A DNA stretch of 64,000 nucleotides from Devosia sp. (lineage in GTDB: Bacteria; Pseudomonadota; Alphaproteobacteria; Rhizobiales; Devosiaceae): the NCBI RefSeq assembly GCF_017744655.1, contig NZ_JAGIAW010000001.1:558001-622000 (forward strand). Direction: 5' to 3'. The translations under genes and the position numbers were made by a program. This document shows, one piece after another, positions 56,376 to 64,000 of the stretch (positions are counted from its first letter, which is position 1; each line of letters starts with the position of its first letter). The notes below the pieces were generated by a model. The model worked only from the letters and a program-made list of their open reading frames with translations, was not told the origin of the DNA and ran no database searches.

Positions 56376-58592
56376 ATGCTGATCAATAAATCCATGTACC
56401 CGGTCAAGGCAGGCTATAGCGCCATCTCGACCATGCAGAGCCAGCTCGGCAAGCTCCAGACCCAACTCGGGTCTGGAGACAAGGCGCAGACCCTCGCTGA
56501 AATGGGCTTCGACCGTACCGTGTCTCTGGCGACGCGCAACCGGCTGACCAAGCTCGATTCCTTCGCCGCCAATATCGACACCGTCAATCTGCGCCTCAAC
56601 TTCCTCGACCAGGGTTTTACCTCGCTGGCCAAGCTCAAGTCCGAGACCCGCACTTCGGCGACGCCGACCAGCTATGGCGAGAACAATCTCACCATGGTGA
56701 GCCTGCAGAAGGACTCGCAGAACCGCCTGTCGCAACTGCTCGAAACGCTGAACCTCAGCGTTGCGGGCCGCTACCTCATGGGCGGCAACCAGACCGACAA
56801 GGCACCGGTCGCCACTTATGACCAGATCATGTATGGCGAAGGCACGGCCGACGGGTATCTCAAGGTCGCTGAAGAACGCCGCAAGGCGGATCTCGGTGCC
56901 GATTCCGGCGACACGCTCGACAATGTCGGTCTGCCGCGCACCACGGTTATGGGCTCCTGGAAGAACAAGCTCGTCATCTCTTCTGCAGAGTTCGAGCGGT
57001 TTGGGTACAAGATCACCTCGATCTCGGGCAATTCGGCGACGACGCAGACTTCCGGCCCGACGGCCGATCCGCTGGCACCGACCGTGCAGGTCTCTACCCA
57101 ACCGGCCGATGGCGACGTGGTCACCTTCAACATGACCCGCCGCGACGGCACGACACAGACTTTTACGGCGAAGGCCGTGGCGCCTCCGACCGTGCCGAAC
57201 GACGCTGCTACGCCGCCGGAATATTCCATCGGCGCCACGCTCGAGGATACCGCAGGCAATCTCGAAAGCCTGATGGGCCAGAAGCTCGGCAATCTCGAGA
57301 ATTTCAAGATCTTCACCTCCTCGGATGCGGATGTGAAGGTCATCTCCTATTCGGACGGCATGAATTCCGTGTCGATCAAGTTCGACAAGCAGCCGACCGT
57401 TGGCGAAATGCTCACCATCGGCATCAAGGACCGCAATGGCGTAACCACCGACTTCCAGTTCAAGGCGGTCACCGGCACGCCGGACCCGCTCGCCACCAAT
57501 CCGCGCGAATACCAGATCGGCGTCAATCGCGAGGAGACGCTCAAGAACCTCAAGGGCGCCATTGAGACCAGCGTTGGCGGGCTCGACGCACCCCTCAAGA
57601 CGGGTCGTCTCACTGCCGGAACCATGGCGGCTCCGAACGACACCACGGTGCGTCTGGAAGAACAGGCCCCGCCGACAATTTTCGGCTACAAGCTCGCCTC
57701 TGCCTCGACCACCAGCAGCAAGATCAATGTCAGCGCCGTGGCCGGCAATCCGGCCAATATGAGCGTTGAGTTCATGGGCAACCCGCGCGCCGGCGAATCC
57801 GTGACCATCAACCTCAAGATGCCCGATGGCACCAGCACTCCGATCGTGCTGCAGGCCGTCGACCGCGAGCCGGTCACCGGCCAGTTCGTCATCGGCGCGA
57901 CGCCCGAGGAAACCACGGCCAATTTCGAAGCGGCGCTGAAACTCAAGCTCGACCAGACCAGCAAGACCGAGCTGGTTTCGGCCTCGAGCTATGCCGCGGC
58001 GGACGATTTCTTTACCACCGATGGCGTGGCGCGCCGTCTCGATCTCTCGGGCGGCGATCCGGAAACCGCAACGGTTTTCGCGGCTCCGAACACCCGCGAA
58101 ACGGTGAAGTGGTATATGGGCGAAGTCGGCACGCCGGGCGACAATCCGCGCCTTTCGGCGACCGCCCAGGTCGATGATTCCACCAAGGTCGGCTATGGCG
58201 TCCGCGCCAATGAAACGGGCCTCCGCGAGCTCGTAAAGACCCTCGCGGCCATGAGCTCGCAGGAATACGACATCAACGACACGACCTCCAAGGCGCGCTT
58301 CAGCGCCATGGTTGAGCGGCAGATGGCGACGACCTCGAGCTCCACGGCGACCGCAAAGGGCTCCATCGAACAGATCGGCCTCGAACTGGGCGTGGTTCGC
58401 GCCACGACGGGCGGGGCCTCCGAGCGCAATACCGCTGCTTCCGGCCAGCTTGAAACGCTGTTGAGCCAGGTCGAAACGGTCAGCATGGAAGAAACGGTCA
58501 TGCAGCTTCTGGCGCTCAAGACGCGCCTCGAAGCCAGTTATCAGACGACGGCAACGGTCGCGAACCTCAGCCTCGTCAACTACCTCAAATAG
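56376..58592 (+). CDS. flgL: Flagellar hook-filament junction protein FlgL-like (HAP3), extended
   Basis: 738 residues where typical FlgL has about 300-400. The N-terminal coiled-coil QSQLGKLQTQLGSGDKAQTL and the C-terminal LETLLSQVETVSMEETVMQL, TTATVANLSLVNYLK are the D0/D1 parts. The middle 450 residues carry at least three similar modules ending in EYSIGATLEDTAGNLE, EYQIGVNREETLKNLK and QFVIGATPEETTANFE. The gene follows flgK as expected. A flagellin role cannot be fully excluded but position and ends favour HAP3. Confidence 0.85.
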   Translation: MLINKSMYPVKAGYSAISTMQSQLGKLQTQLGSGDKAQTLAEMGFDRTVSLATRNRLTKLDSFAANIDTVNLRLNFLDQGFTSLAKLKSETRTSATPTSYGENNLTMVSLQKDSQNRLSQLLETLNLSVAGRYLMGGNQTDKAPVATYDQIMYGEGTADGYLKVAEERRKADLGADSGDTLDNVGLPRTTVMGSWKNKLVISSAEFERFGYKITSISGNSATTQTSGPTADPLAPTVQVSTQPADGDVVTFNMTRRDGTTQTFTAKAVAPPTVPNDAATPPEYSIGATLEDTAGNLESLMGQKLGNLENFKIFTSSDADVKVISYSDGMNSVSIKFDKQPTVGEMLTIGIKDRNGVTTDFQFKAVTGTPDPLATNPREYQIGVNREETLKNLKGAIETSVGGLDAPLKTGRLTAGTMAAPNDTTVRLEEQAPPTIFGYKLASASTTSSKINVSAVAGNPANMSVEFMGNPRAGESVTINLKMPDGTSTPIVLQAVDREPVTGQFVIGATPEETTANFEAALKLKLDQTSKTELVSASSYAAADDFFTTDGVARRLDLSGGDPETATVFAAPNTRETVKWYMGEVGTPGDNPRLSATAQVDDSTKVGYGVRANETGLRELVKTLAAMSSQEYDINDTTSKARFSAMVERQMATTSSSTATAKGSIEQIGLELGVVRATTGGASERNTAASGQLETLLSQVETVSMEETVMQLLALKTRLEASYQTTATVANLSLVNYLK

Positions 58593-58634
58593 GCGCCAGA
58601 AGGCACCACGGGAGGCCAGAAGGCCGAAACGAAC

Positions 58635-58666
58635 ACGGGGCGCGAAAGCGCCCCGTTTTGTTTTTG
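58635..58666 (+). terminator. Terminator after flgL
   Basis: ACGGGGCGC-GAAA-GCGCCCCGT followed by TTTTGTTTTT. The stretch 58667-58958 to the next terminator shows no gene I would accept. Confidence 0.92.
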
Positions 58667-58958
58667 GTTGGAAGCGTAGTTGCCTCTGCCGTTGGAGCGC
58701 GCCATCAGTACCCGATCAGCCGGGCGGATCTCTGTGCATCGGGAGGCGCGGCAGTGGCTGTGGCAAGTGGCATCCGCTGATTGGCGCGTCGCGAACCGCC
58801 TATGGCTCTCTCCACTGCCGTCGCAGCAGGCCAGTAGAGCCCCACCACACTCTCAAGACTTGTTCCCACCGGCCGGTGCCCCTCGCTGGAAAATCCGCCA
58901 TACGGGCGGCCTCGCTGCCCCTGAAGAGCCCCAAACCGCTGGGATCAACACCACAAAC

Positions 58959-58990
58959 AAAAAGGCCCCCGGTTAAATCCGGAGGCTCTT
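58959..58990 (-). terminator. Terminator of flbT-flaF
   Basis: On the minus strand GCCTCCGG-ATTTAA-CCGGGGGCC then TTTTTGTTTG, 38 bp after the flaF stop. Confidence 0.8.
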
Positions 58991-59028
58991 GTCATCGCAT
59001 CTAGGCGAACTTGTCGGTGCTGGCCAGT

Positions 59029-59403
59029 TCAGGCCTCTTCTGCACCACGCAGGCCGGCGGCAAGCTGGCGATTGATATTGATCAGCGGCAGCAGCTTGGC
59101 CTTGATCGGCTCGATATGCAGCTCGCGGGTTTCGTTCATCACGAACAGGCCGAGATTCGCGATATTCTGGCGAACCTGGGCGGGAAGCGGGTTGTCCTCG
59201 CGGGTCACCGAGGTGAGGAAGATATTCCAGATGCGGCGGTTGAAGAGCAGAGCCTCTTGAAGGCTGTCCTGCTTCAGGTCCCAGGCGTCGTGGATAAGCT
59301 GGAGATTGGCAGCCGCCCGCGACAGCAGATTGGCTTCGCGATCACGCGGGGCTTCCGTTTTGCGGGCCACCTGTTGGTATGCCTGCGCTCCCTGATGGTA
59401 CAT
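59029..59403 (-). CDS. flaF: Flagellar biosynthesis regulator FlaF
   Basis: 124 residues from ATG 59403. FlaF family: YHQGAQAYQQVARKTEAPRD at the N-terminus, LFNRRIWNIFLTSVTREDNP in the middle. FlaF acts as an activator of flagellin translation and opposes FlbT in Caulobacter and rhizobia. The start lies inside the 3' end of flbT (62-bp overlap in another frame). Confidence 0.9.
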   Translation of the reverse strand: MYHQGAQAYQQVARKTEAPRDREANLLSRAAANLQLIHDAWDLKQDSLQEALLFNRRIWNIFLTSVTREDNPLPAQVRQNIANLGLFVMNETRELHIEPIKAKLLPLININRQLAAGLRGAEEA

Positions 59404-59779
59404 TTGCAAGAAGGTCCTGTTCGTACTGAATTAACTTGCGGGCTGCCTTGAGAGCTTTGTACAGCGCGCCGGTTAAAATCTCGTTGTTGATCCCGTTTAT
59501 CAGCGTGATCATTGAGGGGGCGGCCTGGATTATCTCATTGACAAGACGGAAGTATTCGTCGCGGAGCCGCGCTGTATCGTCCTCCAGATACATCAGTTGC
59601 ACGGCCAGGTAGATGCGCTTTGCAGGTGTATCCGCCGTGGCGATAGTCAGGATGTCCTTTTCGCGCAGGATGGGCGCTTTGCCGTCGATGAAGAGCCGGG
59701 TCCGCTGTTCGGAATTGGTAATGATGCACTGCCCGATGATGAGACGTTCGCCGGGCTTGAGTTCGACTTTCAGGGACAT
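59342..59779 (-). CDS. flbT: Flagellin mRNA regulator FlbT
   Basis: 145 residues. SLKVELKPGERLIIGQCIIT, TRLFIDGKAPILREKDI and RIYLAVQLMYLEDDTARLRDEY are FlbT hallmarks. FlbT binds the 5' untranslated region of flagellin mRNA and limits its translation until the hook is complete (Caulobacter). The last 20 residues (GSAGIPTGGPQNGSPA) are low complexity and overlap flaF. Located next to the flagellin genes whose long leaders it may bind. Confidence 0.93.
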   Translation of the reverse strand: MSLKVELKPGERLIIGQCIITNSEQRTRLFIDGKAPILREKDILTIATADTPAKRIYLAVQLMYLEDDTARLRDEYFRLVNEIIQAAPSMITLINGINNEILTGALYKALKAARKLIQYEQDLLANVPSGSAGIPTGGPQNGSPA

Positions 59780-59910
59780 TGGCTCTGGTTTCCTATTCTG
59801 GGAATGCCGCCGTTCGTCTGGCGGGCTTAGGGATGGATAGCAGCCGCAGGGCGCAGACGCCAGCGGCTAAGGCGCGGGGAGGGCAGGGGAATCCCGAATC
59901 TCATTGCACC

Positions 59911-59942
59911 AAAAGAAGAAGGCGGGCTTGTGGCCCGCCTTC
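59911..59942 (-). terminator. Terminator of the large flagellin gene
   Basis: AAGGCGGGC-CACAA-GCCCGCCTT then TTCTTTTGG on the minus strand, 24 bp past the stop. Confidence 0.88.
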
Positions 59943-59966
59943 CGTTTACCGTTATGTGGCTTGCGA

Positions 59967-62717
59967 TTAACGCAGGAGCTGCAGAACAGCCTGGTCCTGC
60001 TGCGAAGCCATGGACAGAGCCGACGAGGAGAGCTGCTGGCGGGTCTGGAGAGCCAGAAGGTTGGCAGCTTCTTCGTTGGTGTCAGCCAAGGTCAGGTTCG
60101 CGGCGCCGGTTTCCAGCGTGTTGATCATGTTCTTGGTGAACGACTGACGGTTTTCGACCGACGACAGGTTCGAACCGAAGGCCGAAGCCTGCGAGCGAAG
60201 TTCCGTCAGAGCCGAAGACAGCTTCGACAGGAAAGCGTCGATCTTGTCGTCGGTATCGAGGTCTTCAGCGATCAGGCTGTCGACACCGAGGTTCGAGGCG
60301 TTGATACCGCGAATGTTGCCGTTCTTGTCCTTGGCCTGGATATCGATCGAGGACGTGCCGGACTCGTTGAAGGTGATCTTCAGCTTGTCGCCACGGAGCA
60401 GATTGATACCGTTGAAGGACGAGTCGTCCGAGAGCTTGTCGAGCTGGTCACGCAGTTCGTTGAACTGCTTGGACAGGTTCGCACGGACCGAGTTACCTTC
60501 GATCGACAGCGGGTCAACCGCACCGTTGCCGTTCTTGTCGACGCCAATGTTAAGTTCCTGGGTCGACAGGTTTTCGATACGCAGCTTGCCGTTGTCGTTC
60601 GAAGCACGAACCTTGCCGCCGAAGTCGCGGTTGATCAGTTCGACGAACTTGTCGACGGTCTTGGTTGCGTTCAGCTGGCTCTTCTCGGCAACGCCGGTGT
60701 TCACACCGTTAGTACCGAAGAGTTCAACTGCGTCAGCACCAGAGACAGCCAGGGTCTTGGCTTCAGCAGTCTTGGCGATAAGCTGGAACTTGCCATCGGC
60801 GTCGAACTTGGCTTCGACGTCGGTGATGCCAGCAGCTTCAAGATCGGAGTTCACGGCCGCAACGGTCGCGTCCTGCCAGTTCTTGATGTCGAGAGCGTTC
60901 ACAGCCGAACCAACGCCACCCTTAACACCGCCGATGGAGATTTCGGCAGTCTTGCCACCGTACGAGACGGTGAAGGTAGCTTCTTCAGCAGCGATCGTTT
61001 CGACCGACGCACCAGCAACAGGGTTGGTGATGGTCTGGCCATCGACGGCAGCGGTATCAGCCACACCATTGACGGTGGTGGCAGCTGCGGTAAGGCCAGC
61101 TTCAACACCGTTCGTGGTGGTGTAGCTTGAGCTCGGGAGACCGAACGAGTTCGACGGGCCGCCGGTGATGTTGATCGTGAAGTTACGACCGTCAGCACGG
61201 GTGATGTTGAGACCGTTAGCAGTGGCCGTGGCTGTGTAGCCAGAGCCGGTCAGTGCGGCTTCAAGAGCGGCAGTGGTAGAGCCACCGACGATCGAGTAGG
61301 TTTCCGTGTTGCCTTCGCTGTCGATCAGTTCGATGTCGGTGCCGGCAAGAGCGGCCACGTTGGCGTCGACGGTGAGGTCGTCGCCACCGGCTGCAGTGAC
61401 ACCGGCGGGAGTAGCCGCGAACGCGCCGAGGCTCGAGGTGACGGTGGGGGCAGCCAAGCCGCCATTGGTCTTCTCGGTCAGGGTGACTTCGAGGGTCGTG
61501 GCGTCAACAGCAACGGTGAAGTTGTCGTCGATGTTGTCGTCAGCTTCGATAGCCGTCTTGATCTGAGCTGCGGTCATACCCGAAGTCAGGCTGATCGTGC
61601 CGGTTGCGCCGGCGATCGTCAGATCCTGATCCGAAGTCAGCTTCTGCGTACCAGCGTCGTTGAAGCTGGTCAGCGTGAAGGTGGTTTCGGCAGCGCTACC
61701 GGTCACGACACCAGCAGCGTTCGGCACACCGGTAACCGTCGGAGCGGCACCGCCCCACTGGGTGCTGGTGAGCGTGATCTGCTTCGTGGTCGCGTCGGAA
61801 GTTACGGTGTAGGCACCGTCTTCAGCGCCGGCTTCCAGGTTGGCAACGAAGTCTTCGAAGGTCGCGCCGGTCGGGATAGCCTGACCGCCGGCCGTGATCG
61901 AGGAGGTGATCGCCGAGAAGTTGAACGTCGTCGAACCCTTGGTAGCAGCGGTCGAGCCGGCACCGAAGGTGATGGCAGCAGCGGGAGCGCTGGCGTCAAC
62001 AGTTTCGATGATGATCTTGTTAGCGTTGTCGCCGGTGCCGATGCTGACCGTGTACTTGCCAGCAGTGCTGGCGTGGCCAGCGAGAGCGCCTTCGATTGCA
62101 GTCTTGATCGTGTTCTCATCCTGGGCGCCAGCGCCGAGGGTAACGGTACGGCCAGCAACGGTGAAGACGTCGTTGGCACCGAGGCCGCCGAGGCCGGAGA
62201 TGACCGAACGAGCGCCTGCGCCGCTTGCAGTGCCAGTGCCAGACTGAGGACCGAGATAGGCGGTCGTGGCCTGGGTCGTGATCTGGGCCTTCTGGCCAGC
62301 AACGGTAGCGGTTGCGAGGCTAACGTCAACGTTCAGATCGCCGAACTGACCGCCACCAAGGTTGATCTTGGTGTTGTCATTGACTTCGAACGACTTGGTC
62401 TGGAAGGACTTGTCCTGGCGAGCCTGGCGCAGCGTGGACTGCATGGATTCCAGGTTCTTCGTCAGGGCGGTGATGCCGTTGTTGGCAGCTTCGATGACCT
62501 TGATACCCGAGGCCATCGAGTCGAGCAGGTTGCTCATGTCAGCGGCGCGGCTGTTGAGAGCCGATGCCGTGAAGAAGTTCGACGGATTGTCGAGGGCAGA
62601 ATTCACCTTGTTACCAGTGGCAAGACGGTTCTGCGTCTTGTCCATCATGGTGGCGGTATTCTGGAGGCTCAAAAGGTTCGCGCGAACGGCCTTTGAGAGA
62701 GAAACATCGGAACCCAT
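59967..62717 (-). CDS. Giant flagellin, 916 residues
   Basis: N-terminal D0/D1: SKAVRANLLSLQNTATMMDK, NRLATGNKVNSALDNPSNFF. C-terminal D1/D0: EEAANLLALQTRQQLSSSAL and QQDQAVLQLLR. Both ends are standard, so this is an export-competent filament protein. The middle of about 560 residues is a hypervariable Gly/Ala/Thr-rich surface region with repeated modules (e.g. TTFTLTSFNDAGTQKL, TIAGATGTISLTSGMTAAQI, DATTLEVTLTEKTNGG). Flagellins are commonly 270-550 residues; 916 is exceptional. RBS AGAAGGAAAA lies before ATG 62717. Divergent from a second flagellin. Confidence 0.92.
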   Translation of the reverse strand: MGSDVSLSKAVRANLLSLQNTATMMDKTQNRLATGNKVNSALDNPSNFFTASALNSRAADMSNLLDSMASGIKVIEAANNGITALTKNLESMQSTLRQARQDKSFQTKSFEVNDNTKINLGGGQFGDLNVDVSLATATVAGQKAQITTQATTAYLGPQSGTGTASGAGARSVISGLGGLGANDVFTVAGRTVTLGAGAQDENTIKTAIEGALAGHASTAGKYTVSIGTGDNANKIIIETVDASAPAAAITFGAGSTAATKGSTTFNFSAITSSITAGGQAIPTGATFEDFVANLEAGAEDGAYTVTSDATTKQITLTSTQWGGAAPTVTGVPNAAGVVTGSAAETTFTLTSFNDAGTQKLTSDQDLTIAGATGTISLTSGMTAAQIKTAIEADDNIDDNFTVAVDATTLEVTLTEKTNGGLAAPTVTSSLGAFAATPAGVTAAGGDDLTVDANVAALAGTDIELIDSEGNTETYSIVGGSTTAALEAALTGSGYTATATANGLNITRADGRNFTINITGGPSNSFGLPSSSYTTTNGVEAGLTAAATTVNGVADTAAVDGQTITNPVAGASVETIAAEEATFTVSYGGKTAEISIGGVKGGVGSAVNALDIKNWQDATVAAVNSDLEAAGITDVEAKFDADGKFQLIAKTAEAKTLAVSGADAVELFGTNGVNTGVAEKSQLNATKTVDKFVELINRDFGGKVRASNDNGKLRIENLSTQELNIGVDKNGNGAVDPLSIEGNSVRANLSKQFNELRDQLDKLSDDSSFNGINLLRGDKLKITFNESGTSSIDIQAKDKNGNIRGINASNLGVDSLIAEDLDTDDKIDAFLSKLSSALTELRSQASAFGSNLSSVENRQSFTKNMINTLETGAANLTLADTNEEAANLLALQTRQQLSSSALSMASQQDQAVLQLLR

Positions 62718-63229
62718 ACTAGGTTTTCCTTCTGGACGTGTGGTGCTTACGCCTCAATCCTTGAGACCCGACCAGAATGGCCCTCACTTGCTAAAAACTT
62801 CTTAAATTCGGAACATCTTTACGTTTCCCGTAAAGGCTTATTTCACCACGGTTTTTCCCGGTTTTGCTGGGCTTTTCGTGAATCTCGCCGTGGCGTGCCT
62901 GACTAAATTTTCGGCATCGAAAGTCCGGGTTAACCGCGTCCATTAGGGAAGGGCGCCCGAGCAAAGCCCCCAAAATGAGCGACTCCACATGGAGTCGTCC
63001 CTGAGTCCCCAAAACCAGCTGCTAATGCGCGCTCACGCGTAGGCGCGCGATTCGCTTCATCACGATGGGAGGGCAAATACGGGCCAAATCTGGCCCCGCG
63101 GGAATTAGATAAAATTTGAAATAAATTGCGCGGTTTCCCGAGAGAGCCCCGCAGCTTTTGGACACTAAACCTGATTTCGCCGGCAAGAAACGCCGGAAGA
63201 AAACAAAATCTGGTACAGGAAGTCCAAAC
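62718..63229. other. Divergent flagellin control region
   Basis: 512 bp without a gene. It holds an inverted repeat CTTTACG-TTTCC-CGTAAAG (62817-62835), a near-perfect dyad CGACTCCA-CA-TGGAGTCG (62980-62997), and CCGGC-AAGAAAC-GCCGG (63179-63195) in the leader of the second flagellin. The last two may be RNA structures; FlbT targets flagellin leaders in related bacteria. Promoters cannot be fixed by eye. Confidence 0.6.
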
Positions 63230-64000
63230 ATGTCCGCAGTAAATCTTGCCTCCTCCACCCGCTTCGGTCTTACCGCTCTCCGTAACGTTGCAGAGCAGAT
63301 GGAAGTCTCTCAGAAGCGCCTGGCCACCGGCAAGGCCGTGAATACCGCTCTCGATAACGTTTCGAAGTTTTTTACTGCGTCCAAGATGGATGGCCGCGCC
63401 GCCTCGATCGACACTCTTCTTGACAGCGTCAACAATGCTCAGACCTCGCTGAAGGCCGCAAGCGAAGGCATCAAGGGCATCCAGGGCATCGTCAAGCAGG
63501 CCCGCGCCCTGACCGGCCAGGCTCTCGCCACGTCCGATACCGCCACCCGTGCATCGCTGGCCACGCAGTTTACGGCGCTGACCGACGAAATCGCCAAGGT
63601 TGTCACCGACTCCAAGATCAACGGCACGAACCTTCTCAACAACGAGAGCATCACCGTGACGCTGAATGAAGACGGTACCAGCAAGACCACGATCGCCGGT
63701 GTCACCGTCGGTACCATCGCTGCGCCGGCAGGCACCTGGGCGACGGAAGCGAATATCAAGACCTCGGTTGACGCCCTGAACACCTTCAGCACCGCTCTTG
63801 AAACTGCGGCGACCTCGTTCGGCACCAGCCAGGCCCTGATCAGCGTCCGCAAGGATTTCAACAGCGCGCTGTCGAACATTCTCAAGACGGGCGCATCGGA
63901 ACTGACCGCCGCCGACATGGATGCTGAAGCCGCCAACCTGATGGCGCTCCAGACCCGCCAGCAGATGGCGTCCACCGCCCTCTCGATCATGCAGACCAAC
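63230..64000 (+). CDS. Flagellin, truncated by window end
   Basis: 257 codons open to the right edge. ATG 63230 after AGGAAG. N-terminus SSTRFGLTALRNVAEQMEVS, QKRLATGKAVNTALDNVSKF; C-terminal-like EAANLMALQTRQQMASTALS appears just before the edge, so only about ten residues are missing. The total, near 265-270 residues, is a conventional short flagellin with a small middle region, in contrast to the 916-residue one on the other strand. Confidence 0.93.
   Translation, partial: MSAVNLASSTRFGLTALRNVAEQMEVSQKRLATGKAVNTALDNVSKFFTASKMDGRAASIDTLLDSVNNAQTSLKAASEGIKGIQGIVKQARALTGQALATSDTATRASLATQFTALTDEIAKVVTDSKINGTNLLNNESITVTLNEDGTSKTTIAGVTVGTIAAPAGTWATEANIKTSVDALNTFSTALETAATSFGTSQALISVRKDFNSALSNILKTGASELTAADMDAEAANLMALQTRQQMASTALSIMQTN

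Noticed and set aside
58680..58976. 98-codon frame between flgL and flaF
   Set aside because: Non-ATG start, no ribosome binding site, and it reads into a terminator.

Overview
The window looks like chromosome from an alphaproteobacterium of the order Hyphomicrobiales, most likely Devosia or a close relative. This is inferred from gene content: a very large membrane-anchored coiled-coil protein of the growth pole ring type, flagellin regulators FlaF and FlbT, a ferredoxin-dependent sulfite reductase cluster with DUF2849 and DUF934 proteins, and high GC with several families of intergenic palindromic repeats. No 16S gene is present to confirm it. Nearly all of the window is ordinary core genome. 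The clearest foreign-looking piece is a two-gene toxin/immunity cassette near 6.2-7.2 kb.

Layout. 1-4 kb: 3' end of a GH127 glycosidase, then a cupin-type XRE regulator facing kbl-tdh (threonine to glycine plus acetyl-CoA), with three operator-like repeats between them. 4-6.2 kb: TetR regulator with a perfect 16-bp palindrome upstream, then ilvC. 6.2-7.2 kb: bacterial RNase A-like toxin domain and a putative immunity gene. 7.4-10 kb: Nudix, GFA-like, heme-degrading-like and PhzF proteins. 10-12 kb: leuA behind a leucine-rich 41-codon leader ORF and a strong hairpin. 12-15 kb: GNAT, membrane endonuclease/exonuclease/phosphatase protein, HisC-like aminotransferase. 15.2-15.6 kb: two identical tRNA-Lys(CTT) genes. 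16-20 kb: TerC, FemAB-like transferase, polysaccharide flippase, GNAT. 20-28 kb: acs, GH3 hexosaminidase, LpxH-like phosphatase, glycosyltransferase, two paralogous MFS transporters. 28.4-34 kb: 1,835-residue GPR-like protein. 34-39 kb: HPt protein, YciI-like protein, prfC, methyltransferase, C39-like protein, ferredoxin.

39-46 kb is an assimilatory sulfur locus: cysG, DUF2849, cysI, a cysH-DUF934 fusion, then a ferredoxin-NADP reductase and a second adrenodoxin-type ferredoxin. Together they give a plausible NADPH to FNR to ferredoxin to sulfite reductase chain, with CysG making the siroheme. 46-52 kb holds an FMN reductase/HxlR divergent pair, the YcjX/YcjF pair, metA and a P-loop ATPase. 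52-64 kb is a late flagellar block: flgE, flgK, an unusually long flgL, flbT/flaF, a giant 916-residue flagellin and a second flagellin cut by the right edge.

I found no CRISPR array, insertion sequence, integrase or prophage. The points I would check first are the toxin/immunity cassette, the leuA leader, the structured region upstream of terC with Irr-box-like repeats, the cysH-DUF934 fusion, and the shared inserted modules in hook, hook-filament junction and filament proteins.
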